Shown: positions 46,446 to 57,050, numbered from the stretch's first letter. The stretch: 64,000 nucleotides of DNA from Bradyrhizobium nitroreducens (GCF_002776695.1 NZ_LFJC01000003.1:4822896-4886895), one strand, 5' to 3'. Made by a program: numbers and translations. The notes: generated from the sequence alone by a model not told the origin.

Positions 46446-47621
46446 ATGTTCCTGCAATTCTTCACCTCTCTGCGCGACGCGCAGGTCCCCGTGACGCTGC
46501 GCGAATACCTCACGCTGATGGAGGCGCTCGACGCCGACCTCAGCGACTATTCGGTCGAGAATTTCTACTATCTGTCCCGCACCTCGCTGGTGAAGGACGA
46601 GCGCAACCTCGACAAGTTCGACCGCGTCTTCGGCACGGTGTTCAAGGGGCTGGAAAACCTGCTCGACGCCATGGAGAAGGCGGAGATCCCCGAGGAGTGG
46701 CTGAAGAAGCTCGCCGAGAAGTATCTCAGCGAGGAGGAGAAGAAGCAGATCGAGGCCATGGGCTGGGACAAGCTCATGGAGACCTTGAAGAAGCGCCTCG
46801 AGGAGCAGAAGGGCCGCCACCAGGGCGGCAGCAAATGGATCGGCACCGCCGGCACCTCGCCGTTCGGCGCCCATGGCTACAATCCCGAAGGCGTTCGCAT
46901 CGGCCAGGAGAAGAACCGCAACAACCGCGCCGTGAAGGTGTGGGACAAGCGCGAGTTCAAGGATCTCGACGGCAATGTCGAGCTCGGCATCCGCAACATC
47001 AAGGTGGCGCTGCGCCGCCTGCGCAAGTTCGCGCGCACCGGGGCGCCCGACGAACTCGATCTCGACACCACCATCCGCGAGACCGCCAATCACGGCTATC
47101 TCGACGTCCACATGCGCCCCGAGCGACGCAATGCGGTGAAGCTTTTGGTGTTCTTCGACATCGGCGGCTCCATGGACGCGCATATCGAGCAGGTCGAGGA
47201 GCTGTTCTCGGCGGCGAAGAGCGAGTTCAAGCACATGGAGTATTTCTACTTCCACAACTGCCTCTATGAAGGCGTGTGGAAGCAGAACAAGCGCCGCTTC
47301 ACCGACCGCACCCCGACCTGGGACGTGCTGCACAAATATCCGCACGACTACAAGATCGTGTTCGTCGGCGACGCCTCGATGTCGCCTTACGAGATCATGG
47401 TGCCCGGCGGTTCGGTCGAGCACGTCAACGAGGAGCCCGGCTCGGTCTGGCTCGACCGCATCATCCGCACCTATCCGCATGCGGTGTGGCTGAATCCGGT
47501 CGCTCAGAAGCACTGGGACTATTCGGAATCGACCACCATCATCAAACGCATCTTCGCCAATCGCATGTACCCGATCACGATCGAGGGTCTGGAAGGCGCG
47601 ATGAAGGAATTGACGCACTGA
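46446..47621 (+). CDS. VWA domain protein (CoxE-like)
   Basis: 391 residues. The N-terminal half is helical and charged (MFLQFFTSLRDAQVPVTL, then a Lys/Glu-rich stretch with EEEKKQ); the C-terminal half is a von Willebrand A domain whose metal-adhesion site is written FFDIGGSMD. The usual DxSxS is thus DxGxS. The MoxR ATPase encoded 1.3 kb away, on the other strand with a shared spacer, is the likely partner. The frame also extends upstream over the MoxR gene, but ATG 46446 is the likely start. Confidence 0.9.
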   Translation: MFLQFFTSLRDAQVPVTLREYLTLMEALDADLSDYSVENFYYLSRTSLVKDERNLDKFDRVFGTVFKGLENLLDAMEKAEIPEEWLKKLAEKYLSEEEKKQIEAMGWDKLMETLKKRLEEQKGRHQGGSKWIGTAGTSPFGAHGYNPEGVRIGQEKNRNNRAVKVWDKREFKDLDGNVELGIRNIKVALRRLRKFARTGAPDELDLDTTIRETANHGYLDVHMRPERRNAVKLLVFFDIGGSMDAHIEQVEELFSAAKSEFKHMEYFYFHNCLYEGVWKQNKRRFTDRTPTWDVLHKYPHDYKIVFVGDASMSPYEIMVPGGSVEHVNEEPGSVWLDRIIRTYPHAVWLNPVAQKHWDYSESTTIIKRIFANRMYPITIEGLEGAMKELTH

Positions 47622-47631
47622 CTCTCACCGT

Positions 47632-47736
47632 CGTCATTCCGGGGCTCGCGAAGCGAGAACTCGGAATCCATCGGGCGCCAGTGTCAGTGGAGGAATGGAT
47701 TCCGGACTCGCGACTTCGTCGCGCCCCGGAATGACG
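47632..47736. repeat. Intergenic palindromic repeat (CGTCATTCCGGG type), copy 2
   Basis: Outer arms CGTCATTCCGGGGC / GCCCCGGAATGACG pair, with CTCGGAATCCAT / ATGGATTCCGGA inside. Same family as 41029-41110. Between the VWA gene and the rhodanese gene. Confidence 0.75.
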
Positions 47737-47755
47737 AAAGAGAAGGGAAGACCCA

Positions 47756-48169
47756 ATGCCCCAGACCATCACCCGCGGCATCAAGGCGCTGATCGACGAG
47801 GCCAATGCCGAGATCGAGACGCTCACCGCCAAGGACGCCATCGAGATCTCCAAGAACGGCGACGTCGTCATCGTCGACATCCGCGATCCCCGCGAGATCG
47901 AGCGCGACGGCCGCATCCCGGGCGCGTTCGCCTGCACCCGCGGCATGCTGGAATTCTGGATCGATCCGCAGAGCCCGTATGCGAAGCCGATCTTTCAGGA
48001 GGACAAGAAGTTCGTGTTCCACTGCGCCGGCGGCCTGCGCTCCGCGCTCGCCGCCAAGACCGCGCAGGACATGGGATTGAGGCCCGTCGCCCACATCGCC
48101 GGCGGCTACGCCGCCTGGCGCGATGCCGGCGGGCCGGTGGAGAAGTGGGAGCCGAAGAAGAAGGGTTAA
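47756..48169 (+). CDS. Rhodanese-domain protein
   Basis: 137 residues, single rhodanese fold. Active-site Cys90 in the loop HCAGGLRSALAA, preceded by VVIVDIRDPREIE. Such proteins transfer sulfane sulfur from thiosulfate or act as sulfur carriers. A second, two-domain sulfurtransferase gene lies 95 bp downstream. Confidence 0.9.
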   Translation: MPQTITRGIKALIDEANAEIETLTAKDAIEISKNGDVVIVDIRDPREIERDGRIPGAFACTRGMLEFWIDPQSPYAKPIFQEDKKFVFHCAGGLRSALAAKTAQDMGLRPVAHIAGGYAAWRDAGGPVEKWEPKKKG

Positions 48170-48172
48170 CCT

Positions 48173-48245
48173 GTCACACGCGGGCTTGACCCGCGTGTCC
48201 ATCATTTCAAGAAGGATGGATGGCCGGGTCAAGCCCGGCCATGAC
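48173..48245. repeat. Intergenic palindromic repeat (GTCACACGCGGGC / GGCCATGAC type)
   Basis: GTCACACGCGGG pairs loosely, while GGCTTGACCCG / CGGGTCAAGCC is a strong pair and the centre is ATCATTTCAAGAAGGAT. It is related to the element at 4374-4459. It fills the space between the two sulfurtransferase genes. Confidence 0.6.
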
Positions 48246-48264
48246 GACTGGAGAGTAAAGAAGC

Positions 48265-49116
48265 ATGGCCACCGACCCTCTCGTCTCCACCGAATGGCTC
48301 GCCGCCCACATCAATGACGCCAACGTCAAGGTGCTCGACGCCAGCTTCAAGCTCCCCGGCGTGCTGCCGCTGCCGAAGGACGATTATCTCGCCGCGCATC
48401 TGCCGGGCGCTGCGTTCTTCGACGTCGATGCGGTGTCGGACCATTCCAACCCGCTGCCGCATATGTATCCGAGCGCCGAGCAGTTCGGCCGTGACGTCGG
48501 CGGTCTCGGCATCTCCAACGCCGACACCGTCGTGCTCTACGATTCCGGCGGCTGGGTTGCCGCGCCCCGGGCGTGGTGGATGTTCCTGGCCTTCGGCCAC
48601 GGCAATGTGCGCATCCTCAATGGCGGCTTGAAGAAGTGGCGCGCCGAGGGGCGCGCCGTGGAGAGCGGCGAGGTGAAGCCGAAGGCTGCGACGTTCAAGG
48701 CCAGCTTCGACGCGAAGCGCGTGCGCAGCATGCAGCAGCTCATCGCCAATGTCGAAAGCATGAAGGAGCAGGTGATCGACGCCCGCGCTGCCGACCGCTT
48801 CGAGGGCCGCGCGCCCGAGCCGCGGGCGGGCATCCGCTCCGGCCACATCCCCGGCGCCCGCAACGTGCCCTACAATCTCCTGTTCGACGCTGCGACCGGC
48901 GAGATGAAGCCGCTCGACGATCTCCGCGCCGCCTTCACCAATGCCGGCGTCAAGCTGGATGCGCCGATCGTGACGAGCTGCGGCTCGGGCGTGTCGGCCG
49001 GCGTGCTGACGCTCGCGCTGTATCGCTTAGGCGTCACCGACACCGCGCTCTATGACGGCTCGTGGTCGGAATGGGGCCAGGACAACGGCCCGGCCATCGC
49101 GACCGGGCCGGCGTGA
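48265..49116 (+). CDS. sseA: 3-Mercaptopyruvate/thiosulfate sulfurtransferase
   Basis: 283 residues with two rhodanese domains: an inactive N-terminal one (VKVLDASFKLPG, then FFDVDAVSDHSNPLPHMYP, typical of SseA) and an active one with Cys239 in TSCGSGVSAG, whose CGSGVTA-like loop is that of mercaptopyruvate sulfurtransferases rather than the CRKG of thiosulfate types. It transfers sulfur from 3-mercaptopyruvate to acceptors, in the cytoplasm. Confidence 0.92.
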   Translation: MATDPLVSTEWLAAHINDANVKVLDASFKLPGVLPLPKDDYLAAHLPGAAFFDVDAVSDHSNPLPHMYPSAEQFGRDVGGLGISNADTVVLYDSGGWVAAPRAWWMFLAFGHGNVRILNGGLKKWRAEGRAVESGEVKPKAATFKASFDAKRVRSMQQLIANVESMKEQVIDARAADRFEGRAPEPRAGIRSGHIPGARNVPYNLLFDAATGEMKPLDDLRAAFTNAGVKLDAPIVTSCGSGVSAGVLTLALYRLGVTDTALYDGSWSEWGQDNGPAIATGPA

Positions 49117-49134
49117 CGCCACGATAACGGTGCG

Positions 49135-49161
49135 CTCCCTCGCCCCGCTTGCGGGGAGAGG
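49135..49161. repeat. Short G/C hairpin, half of a dispersed repeat
   Basis: CTCCCTCGCCCCGC and GCGGGGAGAG form a hairpin around CTT. It looks like a common intergenic repeat arm in this genus. No T-run follows. Confidence 0.45.
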
Positions 49162-49169
49162 CAAAATGA

Positions 49170-49949
49170 TCACCGCGTCCGCGTGGTCGTCGTCGCAAAT
49201 GTCTGCTGCTGCCCGAACGGATCGAGCTGCTGCTGCAATTGCTGCGGCGGCGGACGCCGCACCACGCGGTGCCGCTTCTTGGCCTTCGCCTTGCGCTTGG
49301 TTGCCTTGTCGTCGGGCTTGCTCTCGGATTTGCCATCGACCTTGGCCTTCGCCGGCGCATCCTTCACGGCCGTCGTCGCCGGCTCGTTCAGAGCGGCCAG
49401 CCTGGTCGCGGCGACATCGAGCGCCGAGGCGGCGAGGGCCTGATCAGCCGGCGCCGGCTCGGCGGCGGCTGCGACAGCGGCGGGCTTCAAGTCGGGCTTA
49501 GTCTCCGGAATCGAGGCCGTGGTGTCGGCTGAAGTGAGCGTGTCGGCGGGCGCCGGCGCGATGGCCTCCGTCGCCGCCTCGACCTTGGCCGGTTCGGCGG
49601 CCACGGCGTCGGTCGCGGGTGCCGCGACCTGCGGCTGAAACGTCTCGGTCGTCAGCGCGGCGAGCTGCTCGGGCTCGGTTGCCGGCAATCCGATGGTCGG
49701 GACCTGGTCGCGCAGCGACGGTTCGGGCTCGGCCGCGGCTTCCGGCTCGGCGCGAAGGACCGCGAGCACCGGCGGGGCAGGCTCGGGAGCCTGCGCGAAC
49801 ATCTGCTCCTGCGGGCCGTTCCGCCAGGAGGGGTTGCTGACATACTGCTCATGGCTCGCCCGCAGCAGCGCGGCGGCGCCGAGGCCGAACACCAGGATGG
49901 AGGTTGACAGCAGGATCGCGGCAAACAGGAAGCGAAAGCCGGGAAGCAT
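49170..49949 (-). CDS. Membrane-anchored Pro/Ala-rich protein
   Basis: 259 residues from ATG 49949 (MLPGFRFLFAAILLSTS). The frame continues upstream to a TTG at 50060 (296 residues), but a Met start here places one N-terminal membrane helix directly after it. The centre is a low-complexity Ala/Pro/Glu stretch and the end is basic (KRKAKAKKRHRVVRRPP) then Gln-rich. An anchored periplasmic protein that may contact DNA or the cell wall; function unknown. Opposite strand from the L,D-transpeptidase gene. Confidence 0.75.
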   Translation of the reverse strand: MLPGFRFLFAAILLSTSILVFGLGAAALLRASHEQYVSNPSWRNGPQEQMFAQAPEPAPPVLAVLRAEPEAAAEPEPSLRDQVPTIGLPATEPEQLAALTTETFQPQVAAPATDAVAAEPAKVEAATEAIAPAPADTLTSADTTASIPETKPDLKPAAVAAAAEPAPADQALAASALDVAATRLAALNEPATTAVKDAPAKAKVDGKSESKPDDKATKRKAKAKKRHRVVRRPPPQQLQQQLDPFGQQQTFATTTTRTR

Positions 49950-50314
49950 CGAGGGATTGCGAATTTCCGCCCCGGCGGCGTGGGGTGCCAGGGCCCATGA
50001 GCCATCTGAACGCGGTGACGGTACTGTTGCCGCGTTCGCCACGCGGAGATTGAAGCTCAAGGCTGCGGCGAATCAGGCTGATTCGAACATACCGCAACGA
50101 TTCCGCCCCGTTCCCTTAAATTCGGGGCCGATGTGCCGGGCAATTCACGGTGCCGTGCGATTTCCGCCCCGTGATGCAACGGGGCAACGGTAGTCTTGCG
50201 GATCACAAATCGGCAAATCCGGCGCAAATAAGCCTGATATGTCTTGAATGTGCCGCTATCTTCGGCCATCTGGCCGTTAACGGTCCTGACGGGCCCGGGG
50301 ACTATACAAGAGCG

Positions 50315-51526
50315 ATGATGATCAAACATTTTCTGACGATATGCGCTGCCGCAACAGTCGCTGCGGCGGGAACCTCGCTCGCACAGGCCCAGAGCTATCC
50401 GGTCCAGCAGGCGCCGAGCTATGGCGCGCCGGCCGAATATCGCCCCGGCGACCGCACGCCGAATTTCGACGCGCTGGAGGATGACGACGACGCGATGCCG
50501 CAGGCCTCGCTGCCGCCGCCCGGCCCGGCCGACGATCCGCGCTATGGCCGCCCCGTCGGCGCGCCCCCGGTTTACTCGGCTGCCCCGCCCCAGGGCCCGG
50601 TGATGTCGCCGGATGACCCGCGTTATGGCCGCCCCGCAGGCGCTCCGCCGGTCTATTCGGCCGCGCCGCCGCAAGGGCCGGTGATGTCGCCCGACGATCC
50701 TCGCTACGGCCGTCCCGCCGGCCCGCCGCCGGTGATCTATGCCAATCGTCCGGGCCAGCAGGGGCAGGCCCCCGCCGGTGACGGCATGCGTCCCCCGGAG
50801 GCTGTCGGTGGTCCCGCCGCGACCGGTACGGTCCAGGCCGGCCAGCCGCCCGTCGGCGCCGATGGCCGTCCGATGACGATCGCCTCGCTTCCGCCCGAGG
50901 AGCAGCCCGATGCCGCTCCGGCGCAATTGCCGCCGAACCTGCGCCGTCAGGAAGTCTCGTTCCAGACCAAGGAGCCCGCCGGCACCCTCGTGGTCGATAC
51001 GCCCAACACCTATCTCTATTACGTGCTCGGTGGCGGCCGTGCGATCCGCTACGGCGTCCGCGTCGGCCGCGACGGCTTTACCTGGACCGGCGTGCAGAAG
51101 ATCACCCGCAAGGCCGAGTGGCCGGATTGGCATCCGCCGACCGAGATGATCGAGCGCCAGCCCTATCTGCCGCGCTTCATGGCCGGCGGCCCCGGCAATC
51201 CGCTCGGCGCCCGCGCGATGTATCTCGGTTCGACCGTGTACCGCATACACGGCACCAACCAGCCCTCGACGATCGGCAAGTTCGTCTCGTCGGGCTGCAT
51301 CGGCATGCTGAACGAGGACGTCTCCGACCTGTTCGACCGCGTCAAGGTCGGCACCCGCGTGGTCGTGATGCCCGGTGGCCCGCCGCCGGGAACTGCGACC
51401 GCCTCCGCGGCGCCCGCGCCCGGTCCTGCCGCAGGTCCGGCTCCGATGGCCGCCCAGGCTGGCCCGGTTCCGGGCACGCAGCCGACCGTGGTGCCGCCGC
51501 TGCCCGCACCGGTCACCGTGCGCTAA
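50315..51526 (+). CDS. L,D-transpeptidase (YkuD domain) with Pro-rich repeats
   Basis: 403 residues from ATG 50315 (or 50318). Signal peptide about 1-25. Residues about 70-150 contain three in-frame copies of a 27-residue unit beginning DDPRYGRP, the third incomplete. The YkuD catalytic domain follows, with the HGTNQ and SSGCIGM motifs (catalytic Cys about 328). The tail is Pro/Ala rich. It forms 3-3 peptidoglycan cross-links or attaches outer-membrane proteins. A terminator follows. Confidence 0.93.
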   Translation: MMIKHFLTICAAATVAAAGTSLAQAQSYPVQQAPSYGAPAEYRPGDRTPNFDALEDDDDAMPQASLPPPGPADDPRYGRPVGAPPVYSAAPPQGPVMSPDDPRYGRPAGAPPVYSAAPPQGPVMSPDDPRYGRPAGPPPVIYANRPGQQGQAPAGDGMRPPEAVGGPAATGTVQAGQPPVGADGRPMTIASLPPEEQPDAAPAQLPPNLRRQEVSFQTKEPAGTLVVDTPNTYLYYVLGGGRAIRYGVRVGRDGFTWTGVQKITRKAEWPDWHPPTEMIERQPYLPRFMAGGPGNPLGARAMYLGSTVYRIHGTNQPSTIGKFVSSGCIGMLNEDVSDLFDRVKVGTRVVVMPGGPPPGTATASAAPAPGPAAGPAPMAAQAGPVPGTQPTVVPPLPAPVTVR

Positions 51527-51566
51527 GCCCTTCGAACCAGCGCTTCGAGTCTGATCAAATTGCGAA

Positions 51567-51591
51567 GGGCGTGCCGTCGGCACGCCCTTTT
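51567..51591 (+). terminator. Rho-independent terminator after the L,D-transpeptidase gene
   Basis: GGGCGTGCC and GGCACGCCC pair around a 3-base loop and TTTT follows. It lies between convergent genes, just before the end of the hydroxyacid dehydrogenase gene. Confidence 0.75.
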
Positions 51592-51595
51592 CGTT

Positions 51596-52564
51596 TCAGG
51601 CCAGCTTGCGCGGCAGCTCGCCGCCCTTGGTGAAGGCATCGATCGCCTCGACCATCTGGCTGTAATGGATGCGAAGGCCGTCCCTGGTGGCGTAGCCGAG
51701 ATGCGGCGTCAGCACGAGATTGTCGAGCTTGCGGAAGGGATGGTCGACCGGCAGCGGCTCGACCGCGAACACGTCGATGCCGGCGCCCGCGATTCTGCGC
51801 TGCCGCAAGGCCTCCAGCAGCGCCTGCTCGTCCACGATCGGCCCACGCGCGGTGTTGACGAGGAACGCCGTCGGCTTCATCCGCGCCAGATCGGCAGCGC
51901 CAACCAGCCCGCGCGAGCGCTCGCTCAGCACCACATGGATGGTGACGATGTCGGCCTTGGCGAACAGCTCCTCCTTGGTGGCGTAGCCGACGCCGGCGGC
52001 CTGGCACTTCTCCGGCGTGAGGTTCGGGCTCCAGGCGATTACGTTCATGCCGAACGCTTTCGCGATCCCGGCCATCCTGCTGCCGAGCTTGCCGAGCCCG
52101 AGGATGCCGAGCGTGAGCCCTTCGATCTCGACGCCGGCAAAGGTCTGCCAGGGCTCGCCGGCATGCATCCGCGCGTTCTCGCGGCCGATGCCGCGGGTCA
52201 GCTCCAGGATCAGGCCCATGGTCAGGGGCGCGGTGGGATCGCGCGAATATTGCGTGCCTGCAACGGTGACGCCGCGCGCCTTCGCGGCCTCCATGTCGAT
52301 CGCGGCATTGCGCATGCCGGAGGTCAAGAGCAGCTTCAGCTTCGGCAAGCTCTCGAACAGGCTCCTCGGGAATGCCGTGCGTTCGCGCATCGCGCAGATG
52401 ATCTCGAAGTCGGCGAGCGCGCTGGCCGCGGCCTGCTCCGAGGCAAAGGGATGGCTGAACACGCTGACGTCGACGCGGTCGGACAGTTTCTGCCAATCGG
52501 CGACGTCGAGCGCGAGGTTGAAATAGTCGTCGAGAATTGCACAGCGAAGGCGGCTCATCGGCAT
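51596..52564 (-). CDS. D-2-hydroxyacid dehydrogenase
   Basis: 322 residues. NAD-binding Rossmann motif LGILGLGKLGSRMAG; the catalytic Arg, Glu and His fall in TARGPIVDE, AVEPLP and TPHLGYAT. The family reduces 2-oxo acids to D-2-hydroxy acids. Substrate unknown. A Met at residue 3 (52558) is an alternative start. No ribosome site is clear for either. Confidence 0.9.
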   Translation of the reverse strand: MPMSRLRCAILDDYFNLALDVADWQKLSDRVDVSVFSHPFASEQAAASALADFEIICAMRERTAFPRSLFESLPKLKLLLTSGMRNAAIDMEAAKARGVTVAGTQYSRDPTAPLTMGLILELTRGIGRENARMHAGEPWQTFAGVEIEGLTLGILGLGKLGSRMAGIAKAFGMNVIAWSPNLTPEKCQAAGVGYATKEELFAKADIVTIHVVLSERSRGLVGAADLARMKPTAFLVNTARGPIVDEQALLEALRQRRIAGAGIDVFAVEPLPVDHPFRKLDNLVLTPHLGYATRDGLRIHYSQMVEAIDAFTKGGELPRKLA

Positions 52565-52689
52565 TCATCCATGGCGAGAGGTACGGGCGCCAGGCGAGCG
52601 CCATCGTCGGAACCTGAGCCATGGTTGCGCGCAATCGCGCCAGCGCGCAAGCAGCTCGCGTCTTCAAAAATCCGATAGCCGGGAAGGGC

Positions 52690-52905
52690 TCAGAGATCGC
52701 GGGGCTTCAGCCGGATCGGCGCATCCATGCCGTGCTTGGCGCGCCAAGCGGGGCCGGGGCCGCGCATGTAGTGCAGCTCGGGCCGGTAGGGGTTGAAGGC
52801 GGTGGCGAAGAAGCCCTTCCAGAAGCCCTTGATCTCCGAGAGGAGCGCGGAGGTGCCGCCGGCTTCTGCCGGAACAGGATGGGAATGGGTCTCGATCAGA
52901 GCCAT
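52690..52905 (-). CDS. Small hypothetical protein
   Basis: 71 residues, start ATG 52905. GFWKGFFATAFNPYRPELHY and a later PAWRAKHGMDAPIRLKP give a basic, aromatic-rich protein. I recognise no domain, but the composition looks coding. Lies upstream of and on the same strand as the hydroxyacid dehydrogenase gene, 126 bp away. Confidence 0.6.
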   Translation of the reverse strand: MALIETHSHPVPAEAGGTSALLSEIKGFWKGFFATAFNPYRPELHYMRGPGPAWRAKHGMDAPIRLKPRDL

Positions 52906-53137
52906 GACGCTGTCTCGCTGTGCTCCCGCTTGTTCTGAGCGGGCGGCGCTGTTGCCGCGCGAGACCGAGCATTCGGCCTGATTGATTAAAAGATGGTTTC
53001 AATTGTCCGGATCTGGCCCGGATGGTGTCCGTTCCGTATTCATCCGTGGTGAACGGACGGAAAACATTGCCCTTTGGGGGCGGGATCGCTACATCGGCGG
53101 CAGCAAATCTCCTCAAATTGAAGGTGTCACGGGACCC

Positions 53138-54787
<1,650 letters not shown>

Positions 54788-54982
54788 ACGTGATCGGCAG
54801 TCGCGCGATCAAGCGTCGCGCGATTGCCTGGTGCGATTATCGCTATGCGGGTTGCGCCGAGCAGCCCGCCCCCTCTCGTGCGCTGCCCACGATAGCCCGC
54901 CTAAGCGCATCTACCGTAAATAGAGCGTGACAAGTTCCACACTCCAGGACTATAGTTCCCCGGTACGGTCGGGGGCAGACGT

Positions 54983-55426
54983 ATGTTTTGGCGCGCAGTA
55001 TTATATTGCGGCTTCATTTGCTTGGCCGCTCCAATCGATATCATTTTGCTTTTTTGGGGCGGCTGGGTCGGTTCGAAAGATGCGCTGCTCGTTCGCCCCT
55101 TTGCGGAGGCGCTCCTTTACATTTACGCGTTTATTCTCGCAGTCGAAACGCTCTTTCGCATTGCACACCATCCCGACATTCTCGCGGTCAAGCCATGGCT
55201 ACGCATTCTGCAGGTCATCGCGGGGGTCATCATACTTTTTTTCATCATCGATTACATGAACGTGCTGCGTCCCATGGTGGAGGCGCATGAATCGGCGGCG
55301 GCCGCATACAAGAGACAGCTCGCGGTTGCGAGCGCGTCAGTGCTGGCGTCCATTCTTTCTTTCGTGGCCTGTGAGCGCGGGAGGCGACAACACGGCCTTC
55401 CTTATCGACTGGAATCCAACCATTAG
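54983..55426 (+). CDS. Small integral membrane protein of unknown function
   Basis: 147 residues with about four hydrophobic helices (LYCGFICLAAPIDIILLFWG, then LYIYAFILAVETLF, IAGVIILFFIIDY and a later SVLASILSFVAC). The last part is basic. I recognise no family. First gene of a lower-G+C patch: with the next two genes it seems to form an operon foreign to the neighbourhood. Confidence 0.7.
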   Translation: MFWRAVLYCGFICLAAPIDIILLFWGGWVGSKDALLVRPFAEALLYIYAFILAVETLFRIAHHPDILAVKPWLRILQVIAGVIILFFIIDYMNVLRPMVEAHESAAAAYKRQLAVASASVLASILSFVACERGRRQHGLPYRLESNH

Positions 55427-55460
55427 AAAAAGATCATATTGAGCTGGATTGGGAGGGCGA

Positions 55461-56129
55461 ATGGACCTGCTAAGGTATCTTGTCCTTGCGATTGTCGCAT
55501 TCGGCTTTGCTGTGTTCTTGTACGTCGAGTTTCTCACCTCGTCAGAACAACAGAAGAAGTTCAGAAAGCACTTCGATCGATTTGGCCTGTCACGCAGCGG
55601 GCGTTATCTGTCGCTCAGGACGTTCGCAGATTGTGAGCAACGACTTTCCGGCGTTTCGCGCGTGGTGGTGATCTCCTCTCAAATTGAAAATCCGACGAGC
55701 AGTCTTGCCAGAGCGGTTATAGACAATTTCTCCCAAGGTATCAGATACGAGTTCTTCATCGGGAAAGGCATGGAGGATCAGGATCAGATTGAGAAATACT
55801 CAACTTGGTTTAGGTCGCTCTTCAACTCGGTCAGCACCTATTCGGATCAGTCGTTCAAGTTCGAGGATCTGTTCTCCGTCAAGGTTCTGCCTATCGCATG
55901 GCGTGGATCGCCCTACGTCTTCCACGTAAGTGACGTGGATAACGAAGAGATCGTCTATGCCTATCGCGGCCAGGACCTGGGTAGCGGAATCTCGCAGTCG
56001 TATGAGCGCGTCAGCCTGCAAGAGGCGATGACCATCATTTCATTGTGTGCAGCGAGCTCGAGAGAGTTCAGAGGCGCCATGCCTGGTGAACTTTCGAGCA
56101 CGAACGTGGTGGCCCTGAATCGACATTGA
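55461..56129 (+). CDS. Membrane-anchored hypothetical protein
   Basis: 222 residues from ATG 55461, chosen for the GGGAGGGCG ribosome site before it. One N-terminal membrane helix (LRYLVLAIVAFGFAVFLYVEF), then a soluble domain of alternating strand-helix character (RVVVISSQIENP, then IRYEFFIGKGMEDQD). I do not recognise the fold; a nucleotide-binding or TIR-like sensor is possible but weakly supported. G+C is low: bases 55441-55740 contain 156 G/C in 300 (52%). It is 9 bp upstream of the YhhQ-like gene, so it is cotranscribed with it. Confidence 0.65.
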   Translation: MDLLRYLVLAIVAFGFAVFLYVEFLTSSEQQKKFRKHFDRFGLSRSGRYLSLRTFADCEQRLSGVSRVVVISSQIENPTSSLARAVIDNFSQGIRYEFFIGKGMEDQDQIEKYSTWFRSLFNSVSTYSDQSFKFEDLFSVKVLPIAWRGSPYVFHVSDVDNEEIVYAYRGQDLGSGISQSYERVSLQEAMTIISLCAASSREFRGAMPGELSSTNVVALNRH

Positions 56130-56138
56130 GGTCTCAGC

Positions 56139-56855
56139 ATGACAAGTCAGACGGCCTTGCCAAGCGATGATTCGTCGAAGCGAAACTTCAAGTTTCTGAC
56201 GCTTCTGACAGTTCTCAATGTCACCTTCCAGCTGATCTCCGATGTGACGGCCGGCAAGATCATATCCGTGGCAGGTATCGGAGTTTCGATCACGGTCCTG
56301 TATTTTCCGGCGACCTACATCATGGGCGATATCCTCACCGAGGTGTACGGATATTCCCGTGCGCGGCAGGTGGTTTGGTTGACGCTGCTCGCATCCGTGA
56401 TTGCCGGCATCAGCTACCAGGTGGTGGCGATCTTCCCGCCAGCCTCCTTTTTTACGGCGGACGAGGCCTACCGTACGGTTTTCTTCACGGTCCCTCGTAT
56501 CCTGCTGGGCGGCTGGATAGCTGTCTTTCTCGGCGACATAACGAACGACTTCATTCTCGCGAAATTGAAGGTCTGGTCGAACGGTCGCCATCTTTGGGCG
56601 AGGCTCATCGGATCAACGATCGGCGGTCAGTTCGTCAATACAGTGGTCTTCTATCTGATCGGGCTCTATGGGATTCTTCCGGGTAGCCTGCTCATTCAAG
56701 GCATGGCGGTTGGATGGTTCATCAAGACGCTGGTTGAGTTTGTGATGTTGCCCATCACGTACGTTGTCGTGCGCAGATTGAAGGCGATCGAAAAGATTGA
56801 TTATTACGATCGGGATACCAACTTCAATCCGTTCGTCGTTACCTCATCCAAATGA
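56139..56855 (+). CDS. YhhQ-like queuosine precursor transporter (VUT family)
   Basis: 238 residues, about six membrane helices. The start is a charged N-tail, then LTLLTVLNVTFQLISDVTAGKI and FPATYIMGDILTEVYG, with the conserved DILTEVYGY of the family; the C-part has GGQFVNTVVFYLIGLYG. Members import preQ0/preQ1 for queuosine or related DNA-modification bases. It is linked to the preceding unknown protein by 9 bp and has lower G+C than the window average. Confidence 0.85.
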   Translation: MTSQTALPSDDSSKRNFKFLTLLTVLNVTFQLISDVTAGKIISVAGIGVSITVLYFPATYIMGDILTEVYGYSRARQVVWLTLLASVIAGISYQVVAIFPPASFFTADEAYRTVFFTVPRILLGGWIAVFLGDITNDFILAKLKVWSNGRHLWARLIGSTIGGQFVNTVVFYLIGLYGILPGSLLIQGMAVGWFIKTLVEFVMLPITYVVVRRLKAIEKIDYYDRDTNFNPFVVTSSK

Positions 56856-57050
56856 GCGTTCCCGGAACCCGACGGAGCTTCCTCGGCTGAAGCAGGTTGG
56901 TTGCGCACTGGAGATGGATTTCGACTGCTGATCTACGAGCCAGATGGACGAACGGCGGCGTCTCCGCGTAGTGTGAGTCTCGCCGCGGCTTCGGGATCGT
57001 CTGACCGTGATCTCGCAGATGCAATCGTCCATGCTTTAATGAATCACTGA

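Noticed and set aside
50525..50745. Regular repeats at about 81-bp period
   Set aside because: Not a CRISPR array: the repeats are directly joined, in frame and encode part of the L,D-transpeptidase.
55461..56129. TIR or other defence effector domain in the 222-aa protein
   Set aside because: Only a loose strand-helix pattern is seen; I could not find the catalytic Glu motif, so it is not called.
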